In this document: one piece after another, positions 34,604-44,197 of the stretch
Layout: each line of letters starts with the position of its first letter
Position numbering within the stretch: the first letter of the stretch is position 1
Source: Rhodocyclaceae bacterium
GTDB lineage: Bacteria > Pseudomonadota > Gammaproteobacteria > Burkholderiales > Rhodocyclaceae
NCBI GenBank assembly: GCA_013791905.1
Contig: VMSX01000006.1
Coordinates: forward strand, 118,090-182,089
Length of the DNA stretch: 64,000 nucleotides
Direction: 5' to 3'
Translations under genes and position numbers: made by a program
Notes under the pieces: generated by a model
What the model was told of the DNA's origin: nothing
Databases searched by the model: none
Seen by the model: the letters and a program-made list of their open reading frames with translations, nothing else

Positions 34604-34924
34604 TCAGCCAAAACTGGGCGGTTCCCAGCCCAGCAACTCGGCGAGACGGCAAGCAACCCATAAAGCCTCGTTCTCGTTGAAGTCGGCTGCGTCAGTGAGC
34701 ATGCCTTGGTAGCAACGCTTGAGAACCTCGTTTTCCGAGAGGTTTTCCTTGAAGGCGAGGGTCTGGGCTTGTTCTGCCAGGATTGCGGCCATGTCCTCAC
34801 AGTGCTCGTAGCGGGCTAGAACTACGTCCTGTGGTGCATTGGGACGATCCCGGCCGGGCGTCATGTACATCGCCATGAAGGACTGCGGAGGTTCGATCTG
34901 GTTGTCGATTGACATATGGATCAC
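34604..34924 (-). CDS. Unknown small protein
   Basis: 106 residues, acidic, helical, no membrane segment (EHCEDMAAILAEQAQTLAF, ENEALWVACRLAELLGWEPP). Its ATG overlaps the stop of the DUF3820 gene, so the two are co-translated. A second in-frame ATG at 34915 is possible. Not recognised. Confidence 0.55.
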   Translation of the reverse strand: MIHMSIDNQIEPPQSFMAMYMTPGRDRPNAPQDVVLARYEHCEDMAAILAEQAQTLAFKENLSENEVLKRCYQGMLTDAADFNENEALWVACRLAELLGWEPPSFG

Positions 34925-35142
34925 TGACCTGATTTCTGGCGCAGCGGCCTCAGGATGTCCTTCAGCCCGTTGTGATCGATCTCCTGCATCAGGGCCAACA
35001 GGCGACCGATTTCTCCCTTCGGGAAGCCCTCGCGGGCAAACCAGTTAAGGTAGTTTCCAGGAAGGTCCGCAATCAGGGTGCCCTTGTGCTTGCCGAATGG
35101 CATTTCACGGGTGACCAGACATTCCAGCTCCTCAGACTGCAT
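34921..35142 (-). CDS. DUF3820-family protein
   Basis: 73 residues with the family signature MPFGKHKGTLIADLPGNYLN followed by WFAREGFPKGEIGRLL. The family is small, cytosolic and widespread in proteobacteria; function not established. First gene of a pair with the unknown protein at 34604. Confidence 0.8.
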   Translation of the reverse strand: MQSEELECLVTREMPFGKHKGTLIADLPGNYLNWFAREGFPKGEIGRLLALMQEIDHNGLKDILRPLRQKSGQ

Positions 35143-35168
35143 ACATTCGACTCGAGGCGGAAATTGCG

Positions 35169-35528
35169 TTATTTCGGATCGTCCCAGTGTGGTGCGGGAT
35201 CCCGCGCAGCCAGTTTGAGCAGCAGATCCCCTCCACGTTCCTCGTCGAAAAGCTCCTGAATGAACTGATAGGTCTTGCTCACGACATCCACCATGAGCAC
35301 CTTCATCTCGGCATCGTCGAATCGTGAAAGATCGTTCCAGGGGATATCGCCAAACGGTGTATGGACGGCAACATCCGTGTAGTCGCCACTCTTCGATGCT
35401 GGAACAATACCGCTGTGCAAATCTTCAAGTACTGAATTCCGAAAGCACTTCAGAGCAAGATACTTGGCGAGCCGTTTTTGCATCACTGGATCGGAAATCA
35501 GGGCGGTTACAGCGTCATCGTTGTTCAT
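35169..35528 (-). CDS. Unknown conserved-looking protein
   Basis: 119 residues from MNNDDAVTALISDP. Soluble; contains KRLAKYLALKCFRNSVLEDL and GDIPWNDLSRFDDAEMKVLM, a pattern I associate with an uncharacterised proteobacterial family on mobile elements. The ATG at 35528 is preferred to an upstream one that adds a poorly coding stretch. Confidence 0.6.
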   Translation of the reverse strand: MNNDDAVTALISDPVMQKRLAKYLALKCFRNSVLEDLHSGIVPASKSGDYTDVAVHTPFGDIPWNDLSRFDDAEMKVLMVDVVSKTYQFIQELFDEERGGDLLLKLAARDPAPHWDDPK

Positions 35529-35707
35529 TGTGTTCGGATCAAGAAAATATCGAAATGGAGCCACGTCACCGTGAAGGCCATCTTAGCGCCATTCTCCTAT
35601 TGGATAGACATGGCAAATCTATAGCCAGGGAAAAGCAAAACGAGTCATGTTTTCCACTATCTTTTCGTGCTTAGAACTTTCCGTCAGGCGAGTGAGCATA
35701 GCGGGCA

Positions 35708-35950
35708 GTGAAGTTTCGTCTTCAGGAGACCGTTGTGCTGATCCAATCCGTTGAATTAGTGGCGCTGCCCGGTGCACCCGCCTACCAAGAGAAGATTTAC
35801 CGTGCCCGCCTCGATACGGGCGATACCATCGATCTGTTTCAGAGTCACTGGGATGTGCCCCTACCGCCGGAATCACTGGTCGGACTGACTCCCGAGGTCG
35901 CACGAAAGTACCGTGTTGAACGCATTCTGGCGGTCGCAATGCATTCCTGA
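35708..35950 (+). CDS. Unknown small protein
   Basis: 80 residues, GTG start at 35708 (GTG at 35733 also possible). Beta-rich, with YRARLDTGDTIDLFQSHWDV. No signal peptide or family recognised. Divergent from the 35169 gene. Confidence 0.45.
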   Translation: MKFRLQETVVLIQSVELVALPGAPAYQEKIYRARLDTGDTIDLFQSHWDVPLPPESLVGLTPEVARKYRVERILAVAMHS

Positions 35951-35961
35951 GTGTTCAAGAG

Positions 35962-36267
35962 ATGGAAGCATCAAGCGCGATGACAGGATGCGGCCTCCGA
36001 CGCTATTCGGCCGAGTACATCTACCGTGAGCATTATCCCCTGATGGCCTACCTGAAATCCTGGGGGAGTGATCATTTGCCGATCATGCTGGATGGGCACG
36101 TAATCGGATTGGTAAGGCGAGACCGGCGATCAATGTGGGGCAAGCTTAAGGAGCGTACTCTGCGCTGGTGGCACCAGCGGTATCCAAAAACTGAGACTGG
36201 CAGTCATGACAAGGAGACAGCCAACAATGGAGAGGGTATCGGCAACGCGGGTCTGGTGCACGCCTGA
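35962..36267 (+). CDS. Unknown small basic protein
   Basis: 101 residues, 11 nt after the preceding gene. Contains IYREHYPLMAYLKSWGSDHL and a basic patch (RRDRRSMWGKLKERTLRWWH). Coding signal is moderate; may be translated with the gene before it. Confidence 0.4.
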   Translation: MEASSAMTGCGLRRYSAEYIYREHYPLMAYLKSWGSDHLPIMLDGHVIGLVRRDRRSMWGKLKERTLRWWHQRYPKTETGSHDKETANNGEGIGNAGLVHA

Positions 36268-36273
36268 CTACTG

Positions 36274-36675
36274 CTAGCCGGCCCCCTGCAGTCGGTTTTG
36301 CCGTTCCATGCGCTCTTGGGCATCCAGTGAAAGCCGTGCGGTCGGATTGGCCTTGAGCCGTGGCAGGCCAATTTCATCGCCGGTTTCCTCGCAGTAACCA
36401 TAGTCGCCGCTGTCTATTCGGTTCAAGGCCGCTTCGATAGCGCGCTTCTGGATGTGCAATCGATGGATGGCAGAAGCCTGCTGCTCGATCTGAATTTTGT
36501 AGTCCGCCACATCCGCTTCATCCCCCTCCGGGGATGCCTGGTCATCCTGACCCTTCGTGTCCTCAATCAGCCGCTCACATTCATCCAGTTGCTGCTGGAG
36601 TTCCAGACGGAACCATTCCAACTGCTTGGTATTCATGTACTTGCCGCCGGGGAATGGTGAGTGTGCCTTGTCCAT
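36274..36675 (-). CDS. DksA/TraR-family protein with incomplete zinc finger
   Basis: 133 residues. Coiled-coil N-terminal part (LEWFRLELQQQLDECERLIE...), then YGYCEETGDEIGLPRLKANP and the C-terminal helix RLSLDAQERMERQ. Only one of the four zinc-binding Cys remains (C-x2-T), as in zinc-independent DksA2-like proteins. Binds the RNA polymerase secondary channel to tune transcription. ATG could also be at the internal MNTKQ. Convergent with the small gene at 35962. Confidence 0.8.
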   Translation of the reverse strand: MDKAHSPFPGGKYMNTKQLEWFRLELQQQLDECERLIEDTKGQDDQASPEGDEADVADYKIQIEQQASAIHRLHIQKRAIEAALNRIDSGDYGYCEETGDEIGLPRLKANPTARLSLDAQERMERQNRLQGAG

Positions 36676-37057
36676 TTATGATTCTCTCTGCTTTTTGCGG
36701 GGCGCGGAGCGTATCACATTGGCCTAAGCAAGCAGTTGATGGGCAGGGACTTCCAGCATTGGCAGCCAGACAGAATCGGTCAGATCGCTAGCCGCAGGGT
36801 TCTCAGATCACATGAGTTCCGCTGGTAAATAATGCGTGGGCGTCCCTTTGGGGGCGCTCGTATCAATAAGATCATTCCCTGTGGGGCCAGATTCGACACG
36901 CTTACCGGTTCGATCAGCCCCTGAATTTAGATGGCTCATCTGGCGAGCTTGGCTTGTGATCAAATCTCTTCAGCTAATCTATCGGTGGCCCGGCACTGTC
37001 GTGGTTATGCCGGGTGAGATACCATGCAAGACTTGGGGATAAAGCGGGATCGGGATA
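36676..37057. other. Intergenic region before the giant helicase gene
   Basis: No convincing gene. It contains a stem-loop CCCGGCA (36989-36995) with TGCCGGG (37008-37014) and a 12-nt loop, 44 nt before the helicase start, which may affect its expression. No clear promoter assigned. Confidence 0.5.
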
Positions 37058-40000
37058 ATGGAAGAACAACAAACCGGCGAATACCAGGCCAATGACGCCG
37101 ACGCGATAATCGGAGAAATATTTTCAGGTGGCATTACCGTCGGCGAGGCCATCGAAAGACTACGAACGCGTCTGCTGGATCTCTCGTCACGTAACCGGCT
37201 GCTCAACTACCGCCACCCCAAGGGGCGCAGCGTCCAGATTGCGGACAATCCAAACCTGAATCTGGTATTCGACCGGCTGATGGACGCCAAGGCCGTCCCT
37301 TTCAAATACGTCCCCGAGCCTGATCCCGACTCCTACGAGGGCAAGCGACCGGAGGCAAAACTCCACGCCGCGCGCCTTGGCATATCGACTTCCTTCGAGT
37401 TTCCGCCGAATCCCGAAGGTGCGAATGGTCACAGGCTACATGGCATCCAGACATTGCTGTATCCGGCTGACCTCGAGCGACAACTGCGCAAGATCGCAAG
37501 TGAGGCGAAGACGGCTATCGAGGAGACAGGATCCAACATGCTGTTCCTCGTGTTCGGTTTCTTGGAGTTTTACGACAGCGAAGACTCTGACAGGGCGATG
37601 ATCGCCCCCCTGCTGTCACTGCCCGTCTCGTTGGCGAAGGGTGGCCTTGACAGGGAGACCGGAACCTATCAGTACAGTGTTCTCCACAGCGGTGAGGACT
37701 TGGCCGAGAACCACACCTTGCGCGAAAAGATGCGTCGCGACTTCATGCTCACCCTTCCCGAATATGATGAAGAGGAGGAGCCGGAATCCTACTTTACGAG
37801 AATCGAGCAGTCCATCTCGAAAAAGCGCCGCTGGAAGGTGCGCCGTCAGATAACACTCGGCATGCTCTCGTTCGGGAAACTCGCCATATGGTCTGATCTC
37901 GACTCGAAGAAGAATCCCGGCCTGTTGCAGAGCGAACTGGTCAAGTCCGTGTTTTCAGGTGGCGAAGGCGGTGGTGGTGGCGGACTGCATGCAGAGGACT
38001 ACCGCATTGACGAGCGGCCGGAGGCGATGCAGCCGCTCATCTTCGATGCCGACTCATCCCAGCACAGCGCGATCATTGACGTGCTCTCCGGCAAGAATCT
38101 GGTGGTCAACGGCCCCCCGGGAACCGGAAAGTCGCAAACCATCACCAACATAATCGCCGCTGCCTTGTCCAAGGGCAAGAAGGTGTTGTTCGTCTCCGAG
38201 AAACTGGCGGCCCTTGAGGTGGTGCGACATCGACTCAACCATGCTGGCCTTGGACATTTCTGTCTCGAACTGCATTCGCACAAGACGCAGAAAAAAAAGT
38301 TCCTCGAGGACATCCAGGCTCGCATCGAGCAACGGTTCCCTGCGCCTGCGCAGTTCCAAGCAAAGATGGCCACGCTACAGCGGCAGAAAGCGGAGCTTGC
38401 CCGCTATGCCGAGTTGATGGGGAGCCGGATCGGAAACTCCATCGGCCTGACGGTCAACGAGATATTCTGGGCGGCCGAGCGACGCAGGCAGGAGCTCGGG
38501 GAGGTGTCGGCGGCGGTCAATGCCATCGGGTTCAAGGACGCGTCCGGATGGACACACGACGACATAGAGTCGAGGAGATCGCGGCTCGCCGCTTTGGCCG
38601 AACTTCACGACGCTATCGGCGGGCGGTTCGATCAGAGCCATCCATGGTGGGGATTCCGACCCAATCCATTGGCTCCGTCTGACGACGAGGCCATCGCAAG
38701 GATTGTCTCATCTGCCTTGGACGGGGCGCTTGCTGCGAACGCTGCCGCTGCTCAGGCAGTCGAGTTCTTCGGATTCAGTGAACAGCCCTGCGCCGCGTCA
38801 GCGACGAAGATCAAAGCGTCACTGGCCCTCGCCCCTGATGTACCCGAAGGGGTGGAGCCGTCATTGCTGCCAAGGATGTTCGACCCGGATGCCGATCCGA
38901 AGGGGCAGCGCAGCTCGAGGCTTCTCTCGGACGTGGCCAACGGGGTCGAGAAGGCGCGCAGGCTGTTCAATTCGGCCGCCGAGGTGCTTGCCGACGGCGA
39001 GCGCCTGCCGGGGAATCAAATGGCGGAGATGCGCCAACTCGCTGAGCGTAGGAAACTGTCCAAGCCCCTGCTGGATGCCGACATTGGGGACGCGATCCAG
39101 TCGGTGTCCCGTCTTGAGAGGGCAATTGACGATACTTTGGCTGCAGTGCGGACATCGAGGGCTCCATATGGTCCTGCCGGCAAGGGTGCGTTCGACGCGT
39201 TCGTAGCAAACTGCGGGGTTGCCAATTCATTGGGTTTGGCTCCGTTCTCCGTTGACCGACTGGCCGCCAGGGCATCATCTATCCATGCCGCCTGCAAGCC
39301 CCTTTCTGAGGCTCTAGCCAGGATTGGAGCCATCGCGACCAAGCGAGGGCTGCCTTTCGACGGCACCCCCGACGCCATTGCTCGTCTCGCCGATCCCGAT
39401 GGACTTTCCGGGCTTTCACGGGATACCGACGTCTCCTTTGAATCCCTTGCCGAGGCTCGGCGCCTTGCGGCCTTTCCGCTTGCCGACAAATCCGTGACCG
39501 AACTCATCCGGCTCAACGCCATGCTGGAAGAGGAATTGGCTGCCTGCGGAGACTCCCTCGAACGGTGCCGTTTGACTGCGGAGCGCATGGGTTTCACGTT
39601 TGACTCGACAGAGCGCTCGATTGCCGAACTCGTGGCAATTGCCAAGTTGTGTTCTACGGCCCCCGCCGATCTACTCGAATACCGCCGCCCGACTTTCGGT
39701 CATGCAAGAACGGCTGAACTCATCGAAGAGGCCAAGAACGCCCTTGCGGCCGAGCGGAGCGGTAGAGCAAGATTCGAGGAGGTTATTTACCTTGACTCTT
39801 TGCCGCCGGTCTCGGAGATCAAAACGTCCGTCGCGGCCCTCCGCCGCAAGGATGGGTTCTTCGCGTTCTTCGACGGGGAATGGCGCAGGGCAAGAAAGCT
39901 GCATGTCGGTATATCCAGGGAAAAGCGGAAAATGACGTCCAGACAGCGCGCGGACGAGCTTGCAGCCCTCACGGCCTGGATCGACGCCAAGGATGCCTTC

Positions 40001-43000
40001 GTCTCAAACATCGAGTACCGCGAATGTTTCGGGGGGGTGTTCCGCGGGCTTGATACCGACACGGCGCGGATGGACAAGCTCAACGACTGGTATGTCTCGT
40101 CGAGGTTTTCGATGGCGGAGTGCCCAGGCCTTGCCGAGCGGTTTGACCTGACTGCCGTATCCGCCGAACGGGTGGCGGAGCTTTCCGCCAAGGTAGATGC
40201 GATCTTGTCCGACGCTCGCAGGCTGGAAGAGGCCGAGGCGGCCGTCAGGGGTATCTTCGGGGCGGACGTGGCGGGGTTCCGCGAGGCGAAGTCCAAAGGG
40301 TGGGATACAGCCCTGGAGACTCTTCGGCGTGCGGCCGGCAGCATTTCCACCGTCATTGGGTTCTTCTCAGGAAAGTCGGATCTCAGTCTTTCACCGAGGG
40401 ACGCCCTCCGCCTCATGGAGGCAAGGGCAGACCTTACTGCTGCAGCTGCCGACCTGGAGTCGATCATGCGGGGCGGGAACTCCCTGCGCGATGCTGGAGG
40501 GGATGAATTGGGATGGCTGGCCGATCTTGCTGGTGGGCCTTGGCAGCATGTTCTTCAGGAGGTTTCTTCAAAGGCGTCCAAGGTGGCCGAGACCGCATCA
40601 CAGGCCCTCTCGTTCGCTGAGGGCGAATGCCCCTTGTCTGTGGCTGAGACCTTTGCGCGGAGCAAGTCGGAACTTGACGACGCCTGGGCCGAAGTTGCCG
40701 GGTTGCCGCAATGGAACCGATTTAATGATTGGGCTTCGTTAGCCGATGTCGCCCGAGATGACGCGGCCGCGGCCAGAGAGGTGCTGGAACGCATTTCCTC
40801 GTTTGCCAGGCAGGGAAGGTCTGCCTTGGAGGTGTTCCAGGCCTCCGACGAAGAAGCCGATGCACGATCCATTCTCGACAGGTTCGCCTCGTCAGACGAA
40901 GTGCGGCGAATGCTCGGTGGTGTATTCGACGGAGCAGAAACCGACCTTGATCGCTTGTCCGTGACGCATGGATGGGGTGCCAAGGTGTGCGCGATTGAAC
41001 TTCCTTCAGCCGTTCGTCGCAGGCTTCTGTCTGGAGACGCGGGCGAGGCTTTAGCTGAATCCAGGCGTCTCTACGGAACTATTGCGGACGGATGCAGTAA
41101 GGCCCGGGATGCCGTCGAATCACTTTCATCCTATGGATCTTTCTCATGGGACGAGTGGCAGGGGCAGGCGCGTGGAGTGTCAGGCGGCGATCTCCCGTCT
41201 GAGATCCTTGCTAGGCTGGAAGCCGTCTCGGCCGTCCCGGGATCCGTCCTCCCCTGGTCGAAATACCTCTCTCTTCGTCAAGAGGCAAGACAAGAGGGGC
41301 TGGCCGACTTCGTGGCAGCGCTTGAGTCCGGCAAGATTCCGTCGGAGTGCCTAGCCTCGGCGTTTGAGCTTTCAGCCTACCAGTCTATTGGCAGATCGGT
41401 TTACCAGTCATACCCCGAACTATCCCGATTCAACGGATCTGCCCATGACAAGACCCGGGCAGACTACCGGTTCCTTGATGCGGAAATCGTCTCTCTCACA
41501 GGAAAGGATTTTGCGAGCCAGATCGACCGCCGCACCACTGTCCCAGAGGGGCTGCGGGGTACCACTGTCGGTGACTTCACCGACATGCAGTTACTGCGTC
41601 GGGAGATTAACAAGCAGCGCAGGCACATCCCAATCAGACAATTGGTCAGGCGTGCGGGATTGGCACTCCAGGAACTCAAACCCTGTTTCATGATGGGGCC
41701 GCTGTCGGTAGCCCAGTATCTTGAGCAGGGCGCGTTGAGGTTCGATCTAGTGGTCATGGACGAGGCGTCGCAGTTACGGCCCGAGGAGGCTATTGGGGCC
41801 ATCGCGCGAGGGACGCAGCTCGTCGTTGTCGGCGACCCCAAGCAGTTGCCTCCGACCAGTTTCTTCGATCGCATGGTGGATGGATCGGACGATGAGGAGG
41901 ACGACGAGGCCCCGGCTGCGATCAGTGGCATGGAGAGCATCCTAGACATCTGTCAGCAACTCTTCACTCCAGTGCGCAGCTTGCGCTGGCACTACCGCTC
42001 CCACCACGAGTCGCTCATCGCGTTCTCCAATCACCATTTCTACAAGAACCTGATCGTGTTTCCGTCGCCCTATGCGAAGAATCCGGGGCTCGGGGTGAAA
42101 TACCGCTACGTCAAGGGAGGCGCATACAAGGACAGGCAGAACGCCCCGGAGGCGCAGCGCGTGGTGGACGCAGTGCTTGAGCACATGATCAGGCGACCGG
42201 ACGAATCGCTCGGTGTGGTCACGCTCAACCAGACTCAGCGGGAACTCATTGAGGAACTACTCGACAAAAAACTCAAGACGTTCGACGAGGGGGCCGATTT
42301 CATGGGCCGTTGGGAGGCTGAGGGATGGCCGTTCTTCGTCAAGAACTTGGAGAACGTCCAGGGCGACGAGCGAGACGTGATTTTCATATCCACCACGTTC
42401 GGCAAGGCGCCCGGCACGGACAAGGTGCGACAGAACTTCGGCCCCATCAGCCGTCCCGACGGGTGGCGCCGTCTAAATGTGCTTTTCACCCGCTCGAAGA
42501 GGCGGATTGAACTTTTTACGTCCATGGCTCCCGAGGACATCGTGGTCGATGCGCGCACTCCGCTCGGTACAAAGGCCCTGCGTGACTATCTGGATTTTGC
42601 CAAGCGCGGTGTTCTTGTCTCCACCGACGAGGGGGAGCGCGATCCGGACAGCGACTTCGAGGTGTCCGTTGCCAACGTTATATCCTCAATGGGCTATGAG
42701 GTTAAACCGCAACTTGGTGTTGCCGGGTTCTTCATCGACATGGCTGTGCGTAATCCAGACAGGCCCGGGGAATTCCTTGCCGGAATCGAATGCGATGGCG
42801 CTACTTACCACAGCGGCTTTTCTGTTCGCGACCGGGATCGCATCCGCCAAGAGATTCTCGAGTCCCTGGGATGGAAGGGACGCATCCACCGTATTTGGTC
42901 GACAGACTGGTTCTACGATCCGCGTAGGGCAATTGCGAGGCTTCGCGAATTCCTTGAAGAGCGTCGCCGAATATCGGCATCGGAGGATCCGGGTGAATGG

Positions 43001-43348
43001 GATGATGAGATCCTGGACGATGAGATCGACGAGGCCGTCGAAAATCAGGTGGCCGAGGAGGTGGCGGAGGCCATCGCAGCTGAATCCGACTCCAGCGAAG
43101 ACCTGTTCGTCGAGGTTGGGGATCGTGTCACCTATTGCCCGCTCGATGCCCCAAATGACAGGCACAGTGTTCTGATCGTGGACAGTGCTAGCAACGTCAA
43201 GATGGGCATCGTCAACGAGGAAACGCCTCTCGCCCAAGCCCTACTCGGAATGTCCCCCGGCGACATAGGTATTTTGGAGATTCCAGGCCAGAAACCCCGG
43301 CAACTTCACGTGCTGAAAATCCAGCGCCAAGAAGAACTTCTTACCTGA
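37058..43348 (+). CDS. HheA-like defence protein: DUF4011, helicase, Vsr nuclease, GreA-like tail
   Basis: 2096 residues, cytosolic. N-terminal DUF4011 (~25-230, starting RTRLLDLSSRNRLLNYRHP). SF1 helicase with Walker A VNGPPGTGKSQT (~352-359) and motif II VVMDEAS near residue 1565, then GDPKQLPPTSF and motifs IV-VI to ~1850; between I and II lie ~1200 residues, mostly helical. A Vsr/PD-(D/E)XK-type nuclease follows (~1865-1960; FEVSVANVISSMGYEV, AGIECDGATYHSG). The last ~75 residues (VGDRVTYCPLD, TPLAQALLGMSPGD) resemble the GreA/GreB C-terminal domain. DUF4011-helicase-Vsr is the layout of the Hhe antiphage system. Single-gene, after a 380-nt leader. Confidence 0.85.
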   Translation: MEEQQTGEYQANDADAIIGEIFSGGITVGEAIERLRTRLLDLSSRNRLLNYRHPKGRSVQIADNPNLNLVFDRLMDAKAVPFKYVPEPDPDSYEGKRPEAKLHAARLGISTSFEFPPNPEGANGHRLHGIQTLLYPADLERQLRKIASEAKTAIEETGSNMLFLVFGFLEFYDSEDSDRAMIAPLLSLPVSLAKGGLDRETGTYQYSVLHSGEDLAENHTLREKMRRDFMLTLPEYDEEEEPESYFTRIEQSISKKRRWKVRRQITLGMLSFGKLAIWSDLDSKKNPGLLQSELVKSVFSGGEGGGGGGLHAEDYRIDERPEAMQPLIFDADSSQHSAIIDVLSGKNLVVNGPPGTGKSQTITNIIAAALSKGKKVLFVSEKLAALEVVRHRLNHAGLGHFCLELHSHKTQKKKFLEDIQARIEQRFPAPAQFQAKMATLQRQKAELARYAELMGSRIGNSIGLTVNEIFWAAERRRQELGEVSAAVNAIGFKDASGWTHDDIESRRSRLAALAELHDAIGGRFDQSHPWWGFRPNPLAPSDDEAIARIVSSALDGALAANAAAAQAVEFFGFSEQPCAASATKIKASLALAPDVPEGVEPSLLPRMFDPDADPKGQRSSRLLSDVANGVEKARRLFNSAAEVLADGERLPGNQMAEMRQLAERRKLSKPLLDADIGDAIQSVSRLERAIDDTLAAVRTSRAPYGPAGKGAFDAFVANCGVANSLGLAPFSVDRLAARASSIHAACKPLSEALARIGAIATKRGLPFDGTPDAIARLADPDGLSGLSRDTDVSFESLAEARRLAAFPLADKSVTELIRLNAMLEEELAACGDSLERCRLTAERMGFTFDSTERSIAELVAIAKLCSTAPADLLEYRRPTFGHARTAELIEEAKNALAAERSGRARFEEVIYLDSLPPVSEIKTSVAALRRKDGFFAFFDGEWRRARKLHVGISREKRKMTSRQRADELAALTAWIDAKDAFVSNIEYRECFGGVFRGLDTDTARMDKLNDWYVSSRFSMAECPGLAERFDLTAVSAERVAELSAKVDAILSDARRLEEAEAAVRGIFGADVAGFREAKSKGWDTALETLRRAAGSISTVIGFFSGKSDLSLSPRDALRLMEARADLTAAAADLESIMRGGNSLRDAGGDELGWLADLAGGPWQHVLQEVSSKASKVAETASQALSFAEGECPLSVAETFARSKSELDDAWAEVAGLPQWNRFNDWASLADVARDDAAAAREVLERISSFARQGRSALEVFQASDEEADARSILDRFASSDEVRRMLGGVFDGAETDLDRLSVTHGWGAKVCAIELPSAVRRRLLSGDAGEALAESRRLYGTIADGCSKARDAVESLSSYGSFSWDEWQGQARGVSGGDLPSEILARLEAVSAVPGSVLPWSKYLSLRQEARQEGLADFVAALESGKIPSECLASAFELSAYQSIGRSVYQSYPELSRFNGSAHDKTRADYRFLDAEIVSLTGKDFASQIDRRTTVPEGLRGTTVGDFTDMQLLRREINKQRRHIPIRQLVRRAGLALQELKPCFMMGPLSVAQYLEQGALRFDLVVMDEASQLRPEEAIGAIARGTQLVVVGDPKQLPPTSFFDRMVDGSDDEEDDEAPAAISGMESILDICQQLFTPVRSLRWHYRSHHESLIAFSNHHFYKNLIVFPSPYAKNPGLGVKYRYVKGGAYKDRQNAPEAQRVVDAVLEHMIRRPDESLGVVTLNQTQRELIEELLDKKLKTFDEGADFMGRWEAEGWPFFVKNLENVQGDERDVIFISTTFGKAPGTDKVRQNFGPISRPDGWRRLNVLFTRSKRRIELFTSMAPEDIVVDARTPLGTKALRDYLDFAKRGVLVSTDEGERDPDSDFEVSVANVISSMGYEVKPQLGVAGFFIDMAVRNPDRPGEFLAGIECDGATYHSGFSVRDRDRIRQEILESLGWKGRIHRIWSTDWFYDPRRAIARLREFLEERRRISASEDPGEWDDEILDDEIDEAVENQVAEEVAEAIAAESDSSEDLFVEVGDRVTYCPLDAPNDRHSVLIVDSASNVKMGIVNEETPLAQALLGMSPGDIGILEIPGQKPRQLHVLKIQRQEELLT

Positions 43349-43419
43349 ATATTGATTCGCAATTCTTGCCGACATCCTTTTTGGCGTGAGTGTCCGTTTC
43401 TCGATATTGTTATCTTAGA

Positions 43420-43511
43420 GCAGAGAACCGCCGACGATTCTCTGCCGTAGCAGTTCGTAACTATCGGTTAATTTATCGATAGATAGTTTTAGCTGCTCTG
43501 AATCGAAAAGC
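43420..43511 (+). promoter_or_regulatory. Structured leader and shared motif site 3 before traW
   Basis: Stem-loop GCAGAGAA/TTCTCTGC (43420-43445, 10-nt loop), then ACTATC (43460) paired with GATAGT (43482), then GCTGCTCTGAATCGAAAAGC (43492-43511), related to the motif before the FlhD-like gene and trhF. Confidence 0.45.
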
Positions 43512-43570
43512 TTCGGAAACGAGTGCTTTTAGCCTCCGAATTGTTGGGGGCCGCGTGCAAACATTATCGA

Positions 43571-44197
43571 ATGGTCTTTCGTTCATCGTTTGCACTTCCT
43601 GTCTTGATTCTCACGATCAGCTTTCCTCTTCGCGCTGAGGATCTGGGCAGCCTTGGCCCCACCTACGAAATCATTGAGCGAGACCTGATCGAGGTCATTC
43701 AGGACAAGTTTCGGCGCATGGATAAATCCGGCGAACTGTCCAAGCTACAGGAAGGCTACAAGAATCAGGTCATCGGCGCGATCGAGCGCCCGAAGGCAGT
43801 TCGTGGCATTCGGGCAACCGAAACTGCTCGCACCTTTTATATCGATCCGACATGGACGCTTGATCGTAACGTGGTTGATGAGAAAGGGAAGGTGCTCTTC
43901 CCAGCGGGAACCAAAGTCAATCCGTTCGATTACGACAAGATGAGCAAGACGCTGCTCTTCTTCGATGCCCGATCCAAAGAACAGGTGGCTTTCGCCAAAC
44001 GGTTCATGGCGGAATCCAAGGTACTGGTCAAGCCGATTCTGGTGGGTGGTGAGCCTCTGAAACTCATGCGGGAATGGAAGCGCGAAGTTTTCTATGACCA
44101 GGGTGGTGCTCTTACGCGGCGCTTCACCATCATCCAATCTCCAGCAGTCGTGTCGCAGGAAGGGAAAAAGCTTCGTGTTGATGAGATTCGTCTTTAA
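43571..44197 (+). CDS. traW: TraW, F-type pilus assembly protein
   Basis: 208 residues (F TraW 210). Signal peptide MVFRSSFALPVLILTISFPLRA, then the mature start EDLGSLGPTYEIIERDLIE, and the family FYIDPTWTLDRNVVDEKGK and LLFFDARSKEQVAFAK stretches. Periplasmic protein interacting with TrbC in pilus assembly. ATG at 43571 gives the signal peptide; longer starts add noise. First gene of the displaced traW-traU-trbC-traN block. Confidence 0.9.
   Translation: MVFRSSFALPVLILTISFPLRAEDLGSLGPTYEIIERDLIEVIQDKFRRMDKSGELSKLQEGYKNQVIGAIERPKAVRGIRATETARTFYIDPTWTLDRNVVDEKGKVLFPAGTKVNPFDYDKMSKTLLFFDARSKEQVAFAKRFMAESKVLVKPILVGGEPLKLMREWKREVFYDQGGALTRRFTIIQSPAVVSQEGKKLRVDEIRL

Noticed and set aside
36989..37014. 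Stem-loop before the giant helicase gene as a terminator
   Set aside because: No T run follows and it lies just before a start codon; listed only as possible regulation.
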